NCBI RefSeq assembly: GCF_042453785.1
Contig: NC_091662.1
Coordinates: 1,989,001-2,053,000, forward strand
DNA length: 64,000 nucleotides
Source of the DNA: Malus domestica
Lineage: Eukaryota > Streptophyta > Magnoliopsida > Rosales > Rosaceae
Reading direction: 5' to 3'
The position numbers and the translations under genes were made by a program. Shown in pieces: positions 47,466 to 59,186 of the stretch. The stretch's first letter is position 1, and every line of letters begins with the position of its first letter. The notes under the pieces were generated by a model that was not told the DNA's origin, searched no databases, and was given only the letters and a program-made list of their open reading frames with translations.

Positions 47466-48255
47466 CTGTTATTAATTTCAGTTCAAATTGAACATACAAT
47501 CCTACCGTTATCACTATCTAAGAATTACTTTCAATGATGACATCATGTGTTTTTTTTTAATGGACCAACCAATGGTATCATCACAGTAGTTTACTCTTCT
47601 GAGGGCCGGAAAGATTCACAAAGATATTTCAACCTTTTCCTGACCATTATCATGTGATTCACAATGAAAAAAAATTAAACTCAAGACATACCTTGTGGAA
47701 TACAATATATGTCTGGAATTCGTCATCTACTATTAGCTATAATCAGAAAGAAATTTCACTATCCTAGAGGCGGACCATGTAGCTATGCGAGCATACACTC
47801 ACACACACTGAGTTGTCTGTTTGGTACACGCACTCAAACTCACCTAATAGGCTAATTGTCTATGATGCCGTATGCAGATAGTCGGGCAAAGAACTCCCTC
47901 CAAATTAGGGCAGTGTACCCAAGTAGAATTGGAAGTCAACTTTGAGAGTACTGTTAGCAAAAATAATACATACAATTAGTAAGCAATCACATGAAGCTAA
48001 TTAGTAAGAAAACAAATGTGTGTTTAAGTGTCGCATTATTTTATGTTGAGATCACGCGGTTTGTGGGACAATGGAATCGAAAAGCAAACCAAAAACCGCG
48101 TAGTGCTGGAATCTGTAATTTGGAAGAATTTACCAAAGACTTTGATAAGACGTCAAAGTCAGTTCTTCTCCTTGCTCTTGGCCTCCTCTTCTTTCTTCTT
48201 CTTCTTCCTTATCATCTTCTCCTTAGTTGCTGAAAAAGAAAAAAAAACAGAAAAA

Positions 48256-48942
48256 ATGGCGGTAACCACCGTACTTTTATTAGCAGTTTTATTCATAGCT
48301 GGCCTCGTAAATATTTTCTTTCGTTTTCCCACCACCAAGCTCCTTGCTTGGTTTCAATCTTTGTCCAAACCCTACTCCACTCCTACTACCACTCCAAGCA
48401 AGGACAAAGATAATCATGTTGTGAATAGTATTAGTCCGCAACCAAAAGTAGCAGATCAGGCGGCGGAGCTGAAGCAATTGTTTGCCACTTTCGACAAGAA
48501 CAGTGACGGGTTCATCACAAAGCAGGAGCTCAAGGAGTCACTGAAGAATATCAGGATTTTTATGAGTGATTCTGAGGTGGAAGAAATGGTAAAGAAGGTG
48601 GATGCTAATGGAGATGGGTTGATTGACTTTGATGAGTTTTGCATGCTGTGCGGGTCCATGCTTCGTCGGGATGATGGGGTAGTGGAGGGCGGAGATGGGG
48701 GAGGAGCGGAGGAGGAGGAGGAGTTGAAGGAGGCGTTTGGTGTGTTTGATAAGGATAAAGATGGGTTGATTTCGGTGGAGGAGTTGGCGGTGGTGTTGTG
48801 TTCTTTGGGATTGAGAGAGGGGAATAAGGTGGAGGATTGTAAGGAGATGGTGAAGAAAGTTGATAGGGATGGAGATGGTATGGTCAATTTTGATGAGTTC
48901 AAGAGGATGATGAAAGGTGGAGGACTTCTATTAGCCCACTAA
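48256..48942 (+). CDS. Calmodulin-like protein with N-terminal membrane anchor (228 aa)
   Basis: Single-exon gene. Residues 4-22 are a hydrophobic segment (VLLLAVLFIAGLVNIFF), likely a signal anchor. A Ser/Thr/Pro-rich linker leads to two EF-hand pairs with complete 12-residue loops: 80-91 DKNSDGFITKQE, 116-127 DANGDGLIDFDE, 165-176 DKDKDGLISVEE and 203-214 DRDGDGMVNFDE. All carry Asp at 1, 3 or 5, Gly at 6 and Glu at 12, so all four should bind calcium. An acidic EEEEE stretch separates the lobes. The layout and the end KRMMKGGG fit the CML3/4/5/7 clade, whose anchored members sit on endomembranes in Arabidopsis. It is a calcium sensor; its partners are unknown. I chose the ATG at 48256 after an A-rich leader. 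An in-frame ATG at 48028 would add 76 residues with no family support. Confidence 0.93.
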   Translation: MAVTTVLLLAVLFIAGLVNIFFRFPTTKLLAWFQSLSKPYSTPTTTPSKDKDNHVVNSISPQPKVADQAAELKQLFATFDKNSDGFITKQELKESLKNIRIFMSDSEVEEMVKKVDANGDGLIDFDEFCMLCGSMLRRDDGVVEGGDGGGAEEEEELKEAFGVFDKDKDGLISVEELAVVLCSLGLREGNKVEDCKEMVKKVDRDGDGMVNFDEFKRMMKGGGLLLAH

Positions 48943-51000
48943 TTAGGTATTGATCTCTAATTAAGCTCCTACTTCCAAAGCTCTAGTAAGATTTAATTAC
49001 CATCATCAATTTCTTGTGTTAAATGGTACGCATAATTGGCTTGAGATATCGTTTCTCAGGTTTAGGTACTCTTACCTCCCAAGATCCAGTAAGTTTCATC
49101 TACCCTTCATCAACTTGTTACCGAAAGAACATTAACAGTATCTGATTGGATTAAGATACCGTTTCTCAGGTTTAGGTAGGTATTCCTCATGTCTAAACAC
49201 ATGCACCAAGTTGTATAGGAAACAAGATAAACCAGACATTGATTAATTTGCAGCTTCATCTTCAATTCACAACCACCATGTGTCATGGCATAGGATGCCA
49301 TTCCTCCCTAACCAACCTTCATTGCCGTCTCTCTCTACAGTAGTAGCCTTCATTGCTGTCTCTCTCTAAATTAGTTTATTTTAACCTTTCATTGGCAGAC
49401 AGACCATCATGGTCTATGCCCTTATGGGTTTTCAATAGACATTTACCTTTTACCCCCTCTTGCTGTGTGATATTATTATCTGTAATATTTCTCTCCAACC
49501 TTGATGAGTTCAACAGCATATGATGTATTGCAATTCTTTTCTATACAAGCGATATTGGAAAGAATGAAATTGAACTTGAAATCTCGAAGCAAAAAGATGA
49601 ATATTTCTAACTACTAATCGCTTACTAAATGCTCTTAACTAATTAAGTTACAAAACGCTTAAAATGTTTTGTTTTGTGATTTATAGTTTCACGCAACTGT
49701 TGTCAGCTTGAGGCCAAAAAGAAAAACAAATGTTGTCAGCAATTTAACTATTTTTTAAGCCTATGAAGTTTCCAAAAACTCATCTCTAGGCCATGCGTGT
49801 AGTTTTCTATGTCAATGCATGTGCCCAATTGTAAATTTCATGGCTGGCTGAAAGCATGTTGTGAATAAATAAATACAGCCTAGGATCTTCGTTGGCATTT
49901 GCAATAGAAAAGAAAAAGGAACAAAAGCAAAAGCCAAAGGCCAAAAGCAAAAGTTAAAGGGATTATTATATGTATTTCTGAACGACTAAGATTAAATATA
50001 AAAGATCTGGATAATTGTAGAAATCAAACTTCTAGCTAAAACAATTGCAGCATTGAAGCGATATCCGTATTTCTGCTGCTATATCAAAATTTTCTGCAAC
50101 ATAGAAAAATGCCGTCTTCATGAAGCAATCCCCTGTCCATCGAGTAATCAGACTGATTCAGAGAAGAGTCAAGTTTACGGTGCTAAAGAGATCCTTTGCA
50201 TGTACGAAACGGCAAATTCATATTCCCACTTATTTTTGGTAATCATATTCCCACTTACTTTTTATATACAGAAATCCAAACGATTTTGGGAAAAAAAAAT
50301 TCGTGGACAGGACCTCGAGTTGAGTGCAGCGATAAATACTCTTAATTACTTAAGCTACAAGTCTCTTACAGACCACACAACTTATGCTCATTCACTTGCG
50401 AACAACTCGGGACAGATAAAGGTAGAATACCAGAGAGATCATCTTTCATCTTTCGATTCCTCAAGAAACCCTGGCCAAAACCACACGTGCGAGTTTCCCT
50501 GCCCATCGAAATGGCATTTGGAAGTGTTGCTGGCTTAACGTTTGGGTTTCGGCATAGAGCAAAAATCGGGGAAAAGGACAAAGGAATGAGCGATGCCCAC
50601 GGAAGTAAGGATGCCATTCACAGATGATAAGTACGATCAAATTTTGGATCTGTACGATCAGTTGGCGAACACAAAAAATTGTAGAGGATGCATGGAATGT
50701 ACAAGAATTCAGCCGACGAAATTCGATTGAATAATAGGGTTTAAAGCATAAACCCTCTTTAATTGAAGTATAAAAAGATACAATTAAATCACTAAATGTT
50801 TCTTCCTATAAAACCTACAGAACATATCCCTGAATTCGTGTTTGAACGAAACTGCGTCGTCACCATAACAGAGGAAAGAAGCTGCATCTCTGTTTCCCAA
50901 ACAACACAAATACAGCTTGAAGTGCCTCCATGTCATTAAAACTACCACACGAAAGCACATGATCCGTCCACAAAGCCGAAGAAACATTTATCGTTATACA
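48943..51000. other. Interval between the CML and CUE genes
   Basis: The first few hundred bases hold the CML 3' untranslated region and two copies of a short block (gatac/tcgtttctcaggtttaggta, near 49046 and 49155). On minus, 50617-50366 is open and begins MASLLPWASLIPLSFSP, a plastid-like N-terminus; it could be a first exon, but no downstream exon was found. The last about 200 bases belong to the 3' untranslated region of the CUE gene. Confidence 0.4.
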
Positions 51001-51006
51001 AATTCT

Positions 51007-53335
51007 TTAGAAAACATCCGGATGAAAGCGCCCTGGGATGGAGCTGCTTTGTTGTGCCTGCTTTAGGTGCATTGTAAGTGCGTAGTTGTTCACCTGATAA
51101 GGTATAAAAGAAATAATCAAACGACAGAAATCAGCACACACAGAATTTAGAAAACTTAAGCAAGCAATGACCACGATGAAGAAAGAATCAACTTAAAAAG
51201 GAACGGTAACAGACTAGGAAGGAGATAATGTAATGAGCTGTTTATATAAAGCAAGCAAGACCATATTGTTCTCCCAAAACTTCCATCCAAATATAAGGTT
51301 GTATAAAGTTATTAGGTTCCTGAGCCCAACCTCGAGGGTTCTCAACTGTTCCTGGTACTGGGCCACCAGTTGCTTCAGATGCTGCAATTCCTGGCCTCTA
51401 TCTTCAAACTCCTTCTGCCGTTCATGCTGAGTGGATACAGCTCGCTTTAAAATTGCATTTTCCTGAATAATAGCTTCCATTTGTTCCTTCAGCATCATAT
51501 TTTCCTACAACAAGGAAAAACATAAGTACCGCTAAGCCATTAGGAAAAAAAAGGAAAATTAATAGATGTTGCATCCTCAAACATTCCCCCGGTTTTCTAC
51601 TCACTGCCAAGGGAAGAAAAAAACAATAACTAGACAAAGAGAAACATATATTGGACATGCAATATATGTAATTAAGAGGTCATACCTGGCGAAAGCTTTG
51701 GGCTACCTCTGTGGTTGCACAAGCACTAATGGACTTCTCCAAAGCCTCAAGCACCCTTGAAGCACGAGCTTTAGCATCATACATGTTAGAGGCACTCATC
51801 ATCTCTCTGACAACGAGCTCCACCCACTCAGCTCCATCCTTGGGAAGGTTATTTTGCACTGATGGATCATCAGTTACTGCAACCTCTCCATTTGTTGCTA
51901 CCGCACCTGAAACAAAATATTGATCAACCCCCCTTAATGTCTACAATACTAGCAAGATTACCAAAAAACTTATAGATTCAATTCTTGAAAGACTGTCACG
52001 GTGGTAAGCCCTGTGGAAGGTGAGACAACGATATAACTTTCTAGGTAAAGCAAGAAAGTATCTGCTCATACTTTGTGATTGGAGTTGCACATTTGCTTCT
52101 GGCGCTATATCAGATTTTCCTGCTGCAGAACCTAAACGTAGCTCATTCAAACTTTTGATAGCCGAATCCAAATCACCACCACATTCTTCAAGTGCTCCCT
52201 CCAGAAGCTAGGATAATAATTTCAAAATGCTTAGTAACCTTTCATCTTAATTAACTAGATATGATGCACATCCTCCAAAGTTGAAGGGTATTAAGAACCA
52301 TGACAAGAAAAACAAAAATGGCACGTATATGCATGCGGAGTTTCAATTACGGGAGGTCACCAATCACGTGGGTTGTCGATCGAGTTACACCAAGAAGTCA
52401 ATGCAACCAACCACATTGAAGGGGCAGCGTGCATCCGTGTCACACATGTTTAACTCCCTGTATAGTGTTTGTACATATACACACAAGCGCACACACATAC
52501 GTATCTGTATGTAAACATACACTTCATGGCAGTCGGAAAATCAGAAATGCAACAAAGCAAATATGCCAGAGAACGAAGATATAATATAAAAAAATGATAG
52601 AGAAACATGTAATATGCCACAAAATGATCAACAAGACTCAAACCAATTATCATAAAAACACCCAGAACACACGAAAATGCAAGAGGGATTCCATTTGTAG
52701 TTTCACAATTGAACTAAACAATTCACGATAATCATGGCATACGAAATTCAGGGACGCCGAATACTATGAAAATGCATTCCCTAATATTTGGCATTTAAAT
52801 TAGGGAACTTTAACGAAAAGATCATGTCATGTTAACTTTAACGAAAAATCATATTTTTACGCTAAAAAATCAATTCTAATACTATTCACTTTATCTTTTA
52901 TTTTGTGATTATAGTTAAAATCTAAAGTTTCCAAGTCATTTTCATTAGATTTTCTTTTAAATTAGGCTCGCTAATCGAATCCAGTCCTATCATCCAATCC
53001 AATCCAAGCAATCAAATTTATCCCTTCGAATGATGCATACAACAATAAAAATCAACAATTCCAACATAATTACACAGAATTGATTAATTAATGAAAAAAA
53101 AGAGAAAAATGAATGAAATGTGAACCTGGTTGTCCATGTCCGGGAAAACGGCCCTGAGTTGTTCGATCAAATGCGAGGCAGCAAACGACGTCGTGGAGGG
53201 AGGAGAGAAGCGAACAGGGGAGGAAGAAGAAGAGCAGCGGATTCTCTTGGAAGCGGAGGAGACGGGAGGGGAAGTCGACGGCAGCGAGTTGTCTTCGAAA
53301 ATCGATGATCTCTTCCCGCACACAACGGCAGACAT
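51007..53335 (-). CDS. CUE-domain protein (ubiquitin-binding type), five exons, 275 aa
   Basis: Exons on minus: 53335-53126, 52207-52072, 51906-51686, 51504-51331 and 51093-51007. All junctions are GT-AG, and the joined frame of 828 nt is open to a TAA. The N-terminus (MSAVVCGKRSSIFED) is followed by a Ser-rich stretch. A CUE domain at about 54-95 (LIEQLRAVFPDMDNQLLEGAL, then DLDSAIKSLNEL) spans intron 1. A middle domain (AEWVELVVREMMSASNMYDAK) follows, then a coiled coil at about 190-247 (exon 4: QENAILKRAVSTQHERQKEF), and a short tail SIPGRFHPDVF. It matches the small plant family typified by Arabidopsis At5g32440 and At1g80040 (recalled, not searched). CUE domains bind ubiquitin; the exact role of this family is not established. 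Intron 1 carries an 'actttaacgaaaa' transposon. Confidence 0.93.
52804..52965 (+). mobile_element. 'actttaacgaaaa' element, copy 3, in CUE intron 1
   Basis: Contains ggaactttaacgaaaag, aactttaacgaaaaatcatatttttacgctaaaaaatc and cactttatcttttattttgt, and ends cattagattttc. It matches 21355-21517 in order. It lies within intron 1 of the CUE gene, so it should be removed by splicing. Confidence 0.75.
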
Positions 53336-54060
53336 GTTTTGCCTTCTCTCACTCTCTCCCTTCTTCCTCCTCCCTCTCCCCCGCCGTCGGCTTCCTTCTC
53401 ATGCAGCGCACCGTTTCGATCTCAGTTTTCCCCCAATTTCCAACCCTAATTTCCGATCCAGATCGCAACCCCCTCCAATTCCAACCCCTAATTTCCCCAA
53501 ATTTGGCAACAATTACAATTTCAAAGTTTTATGGGGAGAGAAATATAATTTCGGAAAAGTATTTAATCGGACATTGAATCTTTGGTGCTTCTGTGTTGCT
53601 TTCTCCCATGGCGCTTTTGGCCTTTGGGTTTCCCTCCACAGCGGGTCACCGGTGAGGAGATTGGTGATAGAATAACGCCTGGTTCCCGAGGGCCACGAAT
53701 CAGATGACGACACGTCAGAGAAGAAGGGATGTTAAGTTTGTTGGTGGGTTACGTGGAAGGTCTCTATTGGGCAGTGCTTGAGAGTGTATGACAAGTTGGA
53801 GGTTCGGTGTGTGACGTTATCATGTCGTGAGGTTTCTCGGTCGTTTGGTTCAAGGAGCCGGCGCCGCCCTGGATCGCAAGTCAATTAAATCCTCTCTCTC
53901 CCTACGTTTTCCATTTTTTTAATTTTATGGGCTGGTTAAGAGGCCCAACCCAAAGTCCAAGCCTACGTATACTTGCAATTGCACATTATTTTACAGTTTT
54001 ATTGAAGGTGGTATTTATCAGACGGTCGATCTGACTGTATTTTTTAGAACATCGATATTT
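53336..54060. promoter_or_regulatory. CUE gene leader and upstream region
   Basis: The minus strand just upstream of the ATG is a G/A-rich leader (aggaagaagggagagagtgagagaagg). Beyond about 53500 no further feature is supported. Overlapping plus-strand frames across 53120-53680 mirror the CUE first exon and its leader, and are not separate genes. Confidence 0.5.
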
Positions 54061-54064
54061 TACA

Positions 54065-54220
54065 TTAATGAGAGGGAGGTTCTGCTAAGTTACATAATGG
54101 GTAACCTAATTTGATATCGAATTCGCCATTCACATGATTCAAATCTAAAACATCTCATTTCCAAGTGAAGAGGAATACCACCAGATCGTATTACTGAGTG
54201 GCAAGGACAACAATATTTGA
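54065..54220 (-). mobile_element. SINE-like element
   Basis: Read on minus: cactcagtaatacgatctggtggtattcctcttcacttgg, gatttgaatcatgtgaatggcgaattcgatatcaaattagg, ttacccattatgtaac. The block order equals 47265-47465. The B-box-like part is present; the tail is unclear. Confidence 0.5.
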
Positions 54221-54294
54221 ATGTGTTATTTGAAATGCTATATTCTATGGTGGGAAAGATTTTTCAATGTATTGGGAACACGTGGTACACTATA

Positions 54295-54594
54295 TCTCTA
54301 CTAATTAATAAAGCATTCATTGTCAACCAAAACCCTATAAAATTATCAGTTTAACCTTTTAATTAAAACAGAACATGAATAAGAAATATGGGGCAGAAAT
54401 GTAATTTCACAAACCAAATTTTGCTTTTTTTTTTCAAAGTCTCACCTACATGTAATTCTAACATATCTCTAATTTATTAAAAAAAATAAAAAATTCTCAC
54501 TCACATTTTCTATCACTCTCTTCCTCTCTCTTTCTATTTCAAAAACAAAAATAAAAAAAACTTCTCACACACTTTGTGTGTGCCCATATGCTAG
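54295..54594 (+). mobile_element. Small non-autonomous Helitron
   Basis: It begins with TC after an A (54295: tctctactaattaataaagc). It ends with a perfect 7-bp hairpin (54566-54582: cacacac ttt gtgtgtg), an 8-base gap and CTAG at 54591-54594. That is the standard Helitron 3' layout. The next base is A, not the usual T, so the exact end or the site is slightly off. No coding capacity. Confidence 0.75.
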
Positions 54595-54923
54595 AATGTT
54601 ATTATACATGTAGAAGGAATTTTTTTTTTCAAGTGTTCATCCACTTGTATAATGACATATGACGCATTTTTCAGTATTCGGGTAGACTAAAAACTATCAC
54701 CTATGGTGGACGTGTGATTATTAAATTGTCTCACCACCTTCACAATCCGACTGTTCTGAATCCTTCAAATATTTAGGGTTTCCATTCCATGGTTTTTCCC
54801 TGAGTTCCAGAGGCAAGATTAGCATCATTAGAAGTTGGAACCAAAAAAGAGCTCCAGCAATAAAAATTGGGTGTAAATTAATAGACTGGATAGTGAAACC
54901 CAAAGGATGGCAACCACCGAACC

Positions 54924-55118
54924 AGGATCATCTCCTGAGCAATTCCCTAGGGATCCCGCAATCTTATCCGTTCATTTTATATCGTGCGGTCAGTTTTCGT
55001 TAGGTACTATTCATATTTGAATTTTAAAATTTAAATTTTAAATGATTTCTGACCACACAATATACAATGAACGAACAAGATTGCGGGATCCCTAGGGAAT
55101 TGCTCAGGAAAGGATCCT
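54924..55118. mobile_element. Foldback MITE, 195 bp, well preserved
   Basis: The arms of about 75 bp are near-perfect inverted copies: aggatcatctcctgagcaat ... tagggatcccgcaatctt ... gttcatt ... cggtcag on the left, and the complement on the right (ctgaccacacaa ... gattgcgggatccctaggg ... ctcaggaaaggatcct). The loop is AT-rich and itself partly palindromic. It is probably the same family as 46030-46230. Confidence 0.88.
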
Positions 55119-55700
55119 GACCTCCACTTAGTTGAAGGTGATGATGGCATGGGGCTTCGTGTTCTGATGCAATCAGAGCCAAGTTGTTTTTGGCTTTTCA
55201 GATGGTGGAGCGAAAACTAGTAAAAAGAAGCATATTAACCCTAGCATGATACCATATTTGATGCATGAAATTCTCCAAATTTGGTGGTGTTGGTTCGACC
55301 ATTCATGCTTATGTGACTCATAAAGCTGGAACGTTAAAATCTTAATTTGAATGATTGCGCGACTAATCATAGCACTTTTGTAACACCTTTACTCGTATTG
55401 GATATGATGGAGCTCAATGATATGCATGATCTGAGTTAGATGTTGTTCGTCCTGATAATTCATGCTTACGAGACATCACAAAGCAGAAAACAACCATAAT
55501 CAGCGCGGGTGTTATCACGATTGATCCCATCACTAGCCTTGATCATATGCATGATTTGATTTGGGGTCCTACATGTTAACCAATATATGGCTACCTTGTT
55601 ACCAAGTAAGTCCCAACTTGAAAAGGGTTTCGGCATATTTGCCATGCAGGGCAAATGTGGATTTCACAATTCAATTCAATACATATCCTCCATCTTTCGC
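55119..55700. other. Interval upstream of the kinase fragment
   Basis: No coding exon was recognised, although earlier kinase exons would be expected here if the locus were whole. It may be an old intron or unrelated sequence. Confidence 0.4.
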
Positions 55701-56277
55701 CTCCTATTGTCCTACAATGCAAAGCTTTCAGATTTTGGTTTGGCGAAAGCCCAGTCGAGGGCAGTGGCGGATCCACAGTGGGGTCAATGGGGTCGCACGA
55801 CCCCTTGGAAGCCATGGAAACAACCTTAGAGACCCTTTGGAGCTGCTGGTGCGACCCATTAGCTGCACACCAAGTGTTCGACGAAAGGTCCTCGGCTGAG
55901 CTGGTTGAAGACGAAGGCGCTCACGCGCCTGTTTTTTTTTTTTTTAAACAACCTGGGCAAAAAGACGTCGTTTTGGGCCAGGTCTAAAGAAAAAAAAAGC
56001 CCAGCGTGTCCTTTTCAACCCTATTTCACACAGATCCGAAACCATTCATTCCAAAACCCCCAAATTTCTTTTGTTTTCTCCTCCTCCAACCCTAAGTTCC
56101 AAACTCAATCCCCCCCAAACCCTCAACTCCATCTCCTCCCTTGCTGCCGCCATTAAGGTGCATTTGTGCTGCCGTCGTCGTCACTGTGGTGGTGGTGCCA
56201 CCAACTTTGCTCTTTGTATTTGCTCATTGTTATTGTGAAATTTCACAATTCAAGTAAGTTCTAAACCCTATGTATGA

Positions 56278-56803
56278 TATATTTAATTTAATTGAAACCT
56301 AATTCATATTTATTTTGATTATATTGGTGGTTTGTTTATATTGTGAGTATTTATTTTGAATATTTTGTATATGTAGAATATATTTAATTTAATTGAATTC
56401 AATTCATATTTATTTTGATTATATTGATGGTTTGTTTATATTGTGAGTTTTTATTTTCATTATTTTGTATATGTAGAATGCAAGATGAGATATTTAATTT
56501 AATTGAAATCCAATTCATACTTATTTTGATTATGTTGATGGTTTGTTTATATTGTGAGTATTTATTTTGAATATTTTGAATATGTAGAATATATTTGATT
56601 TAATTGAAATTCAATTCATATTTATTTTGATTATATTGATGGTTTGTTTATATTGTGAGTTTTTATTTTCATTATTTTGTATATGTAGAATGCAAGATGA
56701 GATATTTAATTTAATTGATATCCAATTCATATTTATTTTGATTATGTTGATGGTTTGTTTATATTGTGAGTATTTATTTTGAATATTTTGTATATGTAGA
56801 ATT
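56278..56803 (+). repeat. Five tandem repeats upstream of the hAT transposase
   Basis: Units of about 100-112 bp begin atttaatttaattgaa at about 56281, 56382, 56492, 56592 and 56704. Each contains tattttgattat, gatggtttgtttatattgtgag and tttgtatatgtagaat. Two unit types alternate (with and without gcaagatgag), pointing to doubling of a dimer. The block ends three bases before the transposase ATG. Subterminal repeats in hAT elements can be transposase-binding sites, which is inference here. Confidence 0.85.
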
Positions 56804-56806
56804 ATT

Positions 56807-59186
56807 ATGGAACGGTTTTTTAAGAGAAAGTCATCATCGGGTTCGGGTAGTTCGAATAATATTGATAGTTCAAATACTGTTGGTAGTTCAAGAACTCCAA
56901 GTTCAAGACAAAGTCAGTTAGATAGTGTTTTGGGTAATCTTGAAGCGGATCCTGGATTGAGAACTCGAATAATAGATTATGATGCTAATATGAGAGATGA
57001 GGTCCGAAGATCATATCTACAAAAAGGACCTTGTCAACCTAGAGGTCATAATTTCCCAATAACTAATATGTCGGGAATTAATCGACGCTTCATTCCCCAA
57101 TGGTTTGATGAGTTTGGTTGGTTGGAGTATAGTGTATCTAAAGATGCGACATTTTGTCTCTATTGCTATCTCTTTAAAACCAATTTTACACAAGTGGGTA
57201 GTGAAGCTTTCACTGGAGATGGATTTAAGACTTGGAAGAAAGGGAGAGAAAGATTTAAGATGCATGTTGGACAGGTTGGGAGTGTTCATAATAAGGCTAG
57301 AGAAGCTGCTACAAATTTGATGAATCAAGCTACACATATTGAAACGGCAGTGAGCAAACACTCCGACCAAGCTCGTAAGGCTTATCGCACATGCTTGAAT
57401 GCATCAATCAAGTGCACTAAGTTTTTATTGCGACAAGGTCTTCCTTTTCGTGGCTATGATGAAAGTGCCACTTCAAGCAATATGGGAAATTACTTGGAGC
57501 TATTGCAATTCCTTGCAGATAATAATGATAAAGTTAGAGAAGTTGTGATGGAAAATGCTCCGGGGAATCTCAGATTAGTAGCTCCTAGCATTCAAAAAGA
57601 AATTGTGAATTCATGTGCCCTTGAAACACTTGATGCTATCATGGATGGTCTAAAAGATAGATTCTTTTCAATATTGGTGGATGAAGCACGTGATGTGTCG
57701 GTGAAAGAGCAAATGGCTATGGTGTGGCGTTATGTGGATGACAACGGGCATGTAATTGAAAGATTTGTGGGTATCCAACATGTTACCAACACTACTTCAA
57801 GTTCACTAAAGGATGCTATTGACACATTATTTTCTCGCAACGGTTTGAGCATTTCCAAGCTACGAGAACAAGGTTATGATGGTGCTAGCAATATGAAAGG
57901 TGAGTTGAATGACCTTAAAACAAAGATATTGAGAGAACAACCTTGTGCATATTATGTTCATTGCTTTGCTCATCACTTCAACTAGCTCTTGTTGCCGTAG
58001 CAAAGAAGAATATAGACATTGCCTCTTTTTTTGCAACGGCTAATAGTGTGGTTAATCATGTTGGAGCATCTTGTAAGCGGCGTGATTTACTTAGAGAGCA
58101 ACTTCAAGAAGAGTTTGTGATAGCTTTTGAAAATGATTGTCTTATAACGGGGCAAGGCTTAAATCAAGAAACAAGTCTCAAACGTACCGGTGACACACGA
58201 TGGAACTCACACTATGGTACCTTGATTAGCATCATTTCCATGTTTTCATCCGTGGTTCATGTGTTTTAAATGGTTATTGATGATAATCCCAATGAAAGTG
58301 CGAGTGAAGCAAATAAGTTAATGAGAGATATACGTACTTTTGAGTTTGTGTTTCACCTTTTCTTGATGAAAGTCATATTGGGACTCACAAATGATTTGTC
58401 ACAAGCATTGCAAAGGAAAGATCAAGAAATTGTGAATGCAATGGCTTTAGTGAAATCATGCAAGGAAAAGCTACATTGGATAAGGAATAATGGGTTCGAT
58501 GCATTGGTTGATGAAGTATCTTCTTTTGTGAAAAACATTATATTGATGTTCCTAACATGGAAGAGGCATTTATACTTCCAGGGAGGTCAAGGCGTAATGC
58601 TCCAATAAAGACAAATCGTCATCATTATCGTGTGGAGCTCTGTATTTATGTCATTGATGAGCAAATTACGGAGTTAGAGGATCGCTTTAATGAGGTAAAT
58701 ACCGAGTTGCTTATTTGTTTGGCATGTTTGAGTCCGAAAGATTCATTTGTAGCTTTTGATAAACCAAAGTTACTTCGTCTTGCTCAATTTTATCCTCAAG
58801 ACTTTTCGGATGAGGATCGTTTGACACTTGAAGATCAACTTGAGATTTATATTCATTATGTGCGTTCCAGTAGTGATTTCTCTCAATTGGAAAGGATTGG
58901 TGATCTTGCAAAAAAAAAAATGGTGGAGACAAGGATGCATCAAGTATTCAATTATGTATATTTTCTCATTACATTGTCTTTAGTTTTACCAGTTGCAACT
59001 GCTTCAGTGGAGAGAACATTTTCTGTCATGAATATTGTTAAGGGTCCACTTAGGAACAAAATGGGAGATCAATGGTTGAGTGATAGCTTGCTTGTTTATA
59101 TTGAGAGAGATATTTTTGCTTGTATTGAAAATGAAGCTATAATGCTTCGTTTTCAAAATATGAAATCTCGTCGTGGACAATTATAG
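56807..59186 (+). pseudogene. hAT-family transposase (TTF zinc finger, DUF4371 type), broken
   Basis: The frame starts MERFFKRKSS and runs 392 codons through a TTF-type zinc finger (CLYCYLFK, GFKTWKKG) and a transposase core (FFSILVDEARDVS, VGIQHV, GYDGASNMKG, HCFAHH). A frameshift near 57975 moves it to another frame (QLALVAVAKK, DTRWNSHYGTL). A stop lies at 58267-58269. A second frameshift near 58540 leads to the last part, ending in the hAT dimerisation region (LPVATASVERTFSVMNIVKGPLRN). Only three lesions over 2.4 kb suggest fairly recent death. This clade moves DNA by cut and paste. The copy is not functional as read, unless one of the frameshifts is a sequencing error. Confidence 0.9.

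Noticed and set aside
50053..50538. A 161-codon plus-strand frame
   Set aside because: Composition and content look random; no motif, no splice partners, no promoter signs.
53120..53675. Plus-strand open frames over the CUE first exon
   Set aside because: They have no domain and overlap an exon that splices cleanly into a conserved protein on minus.
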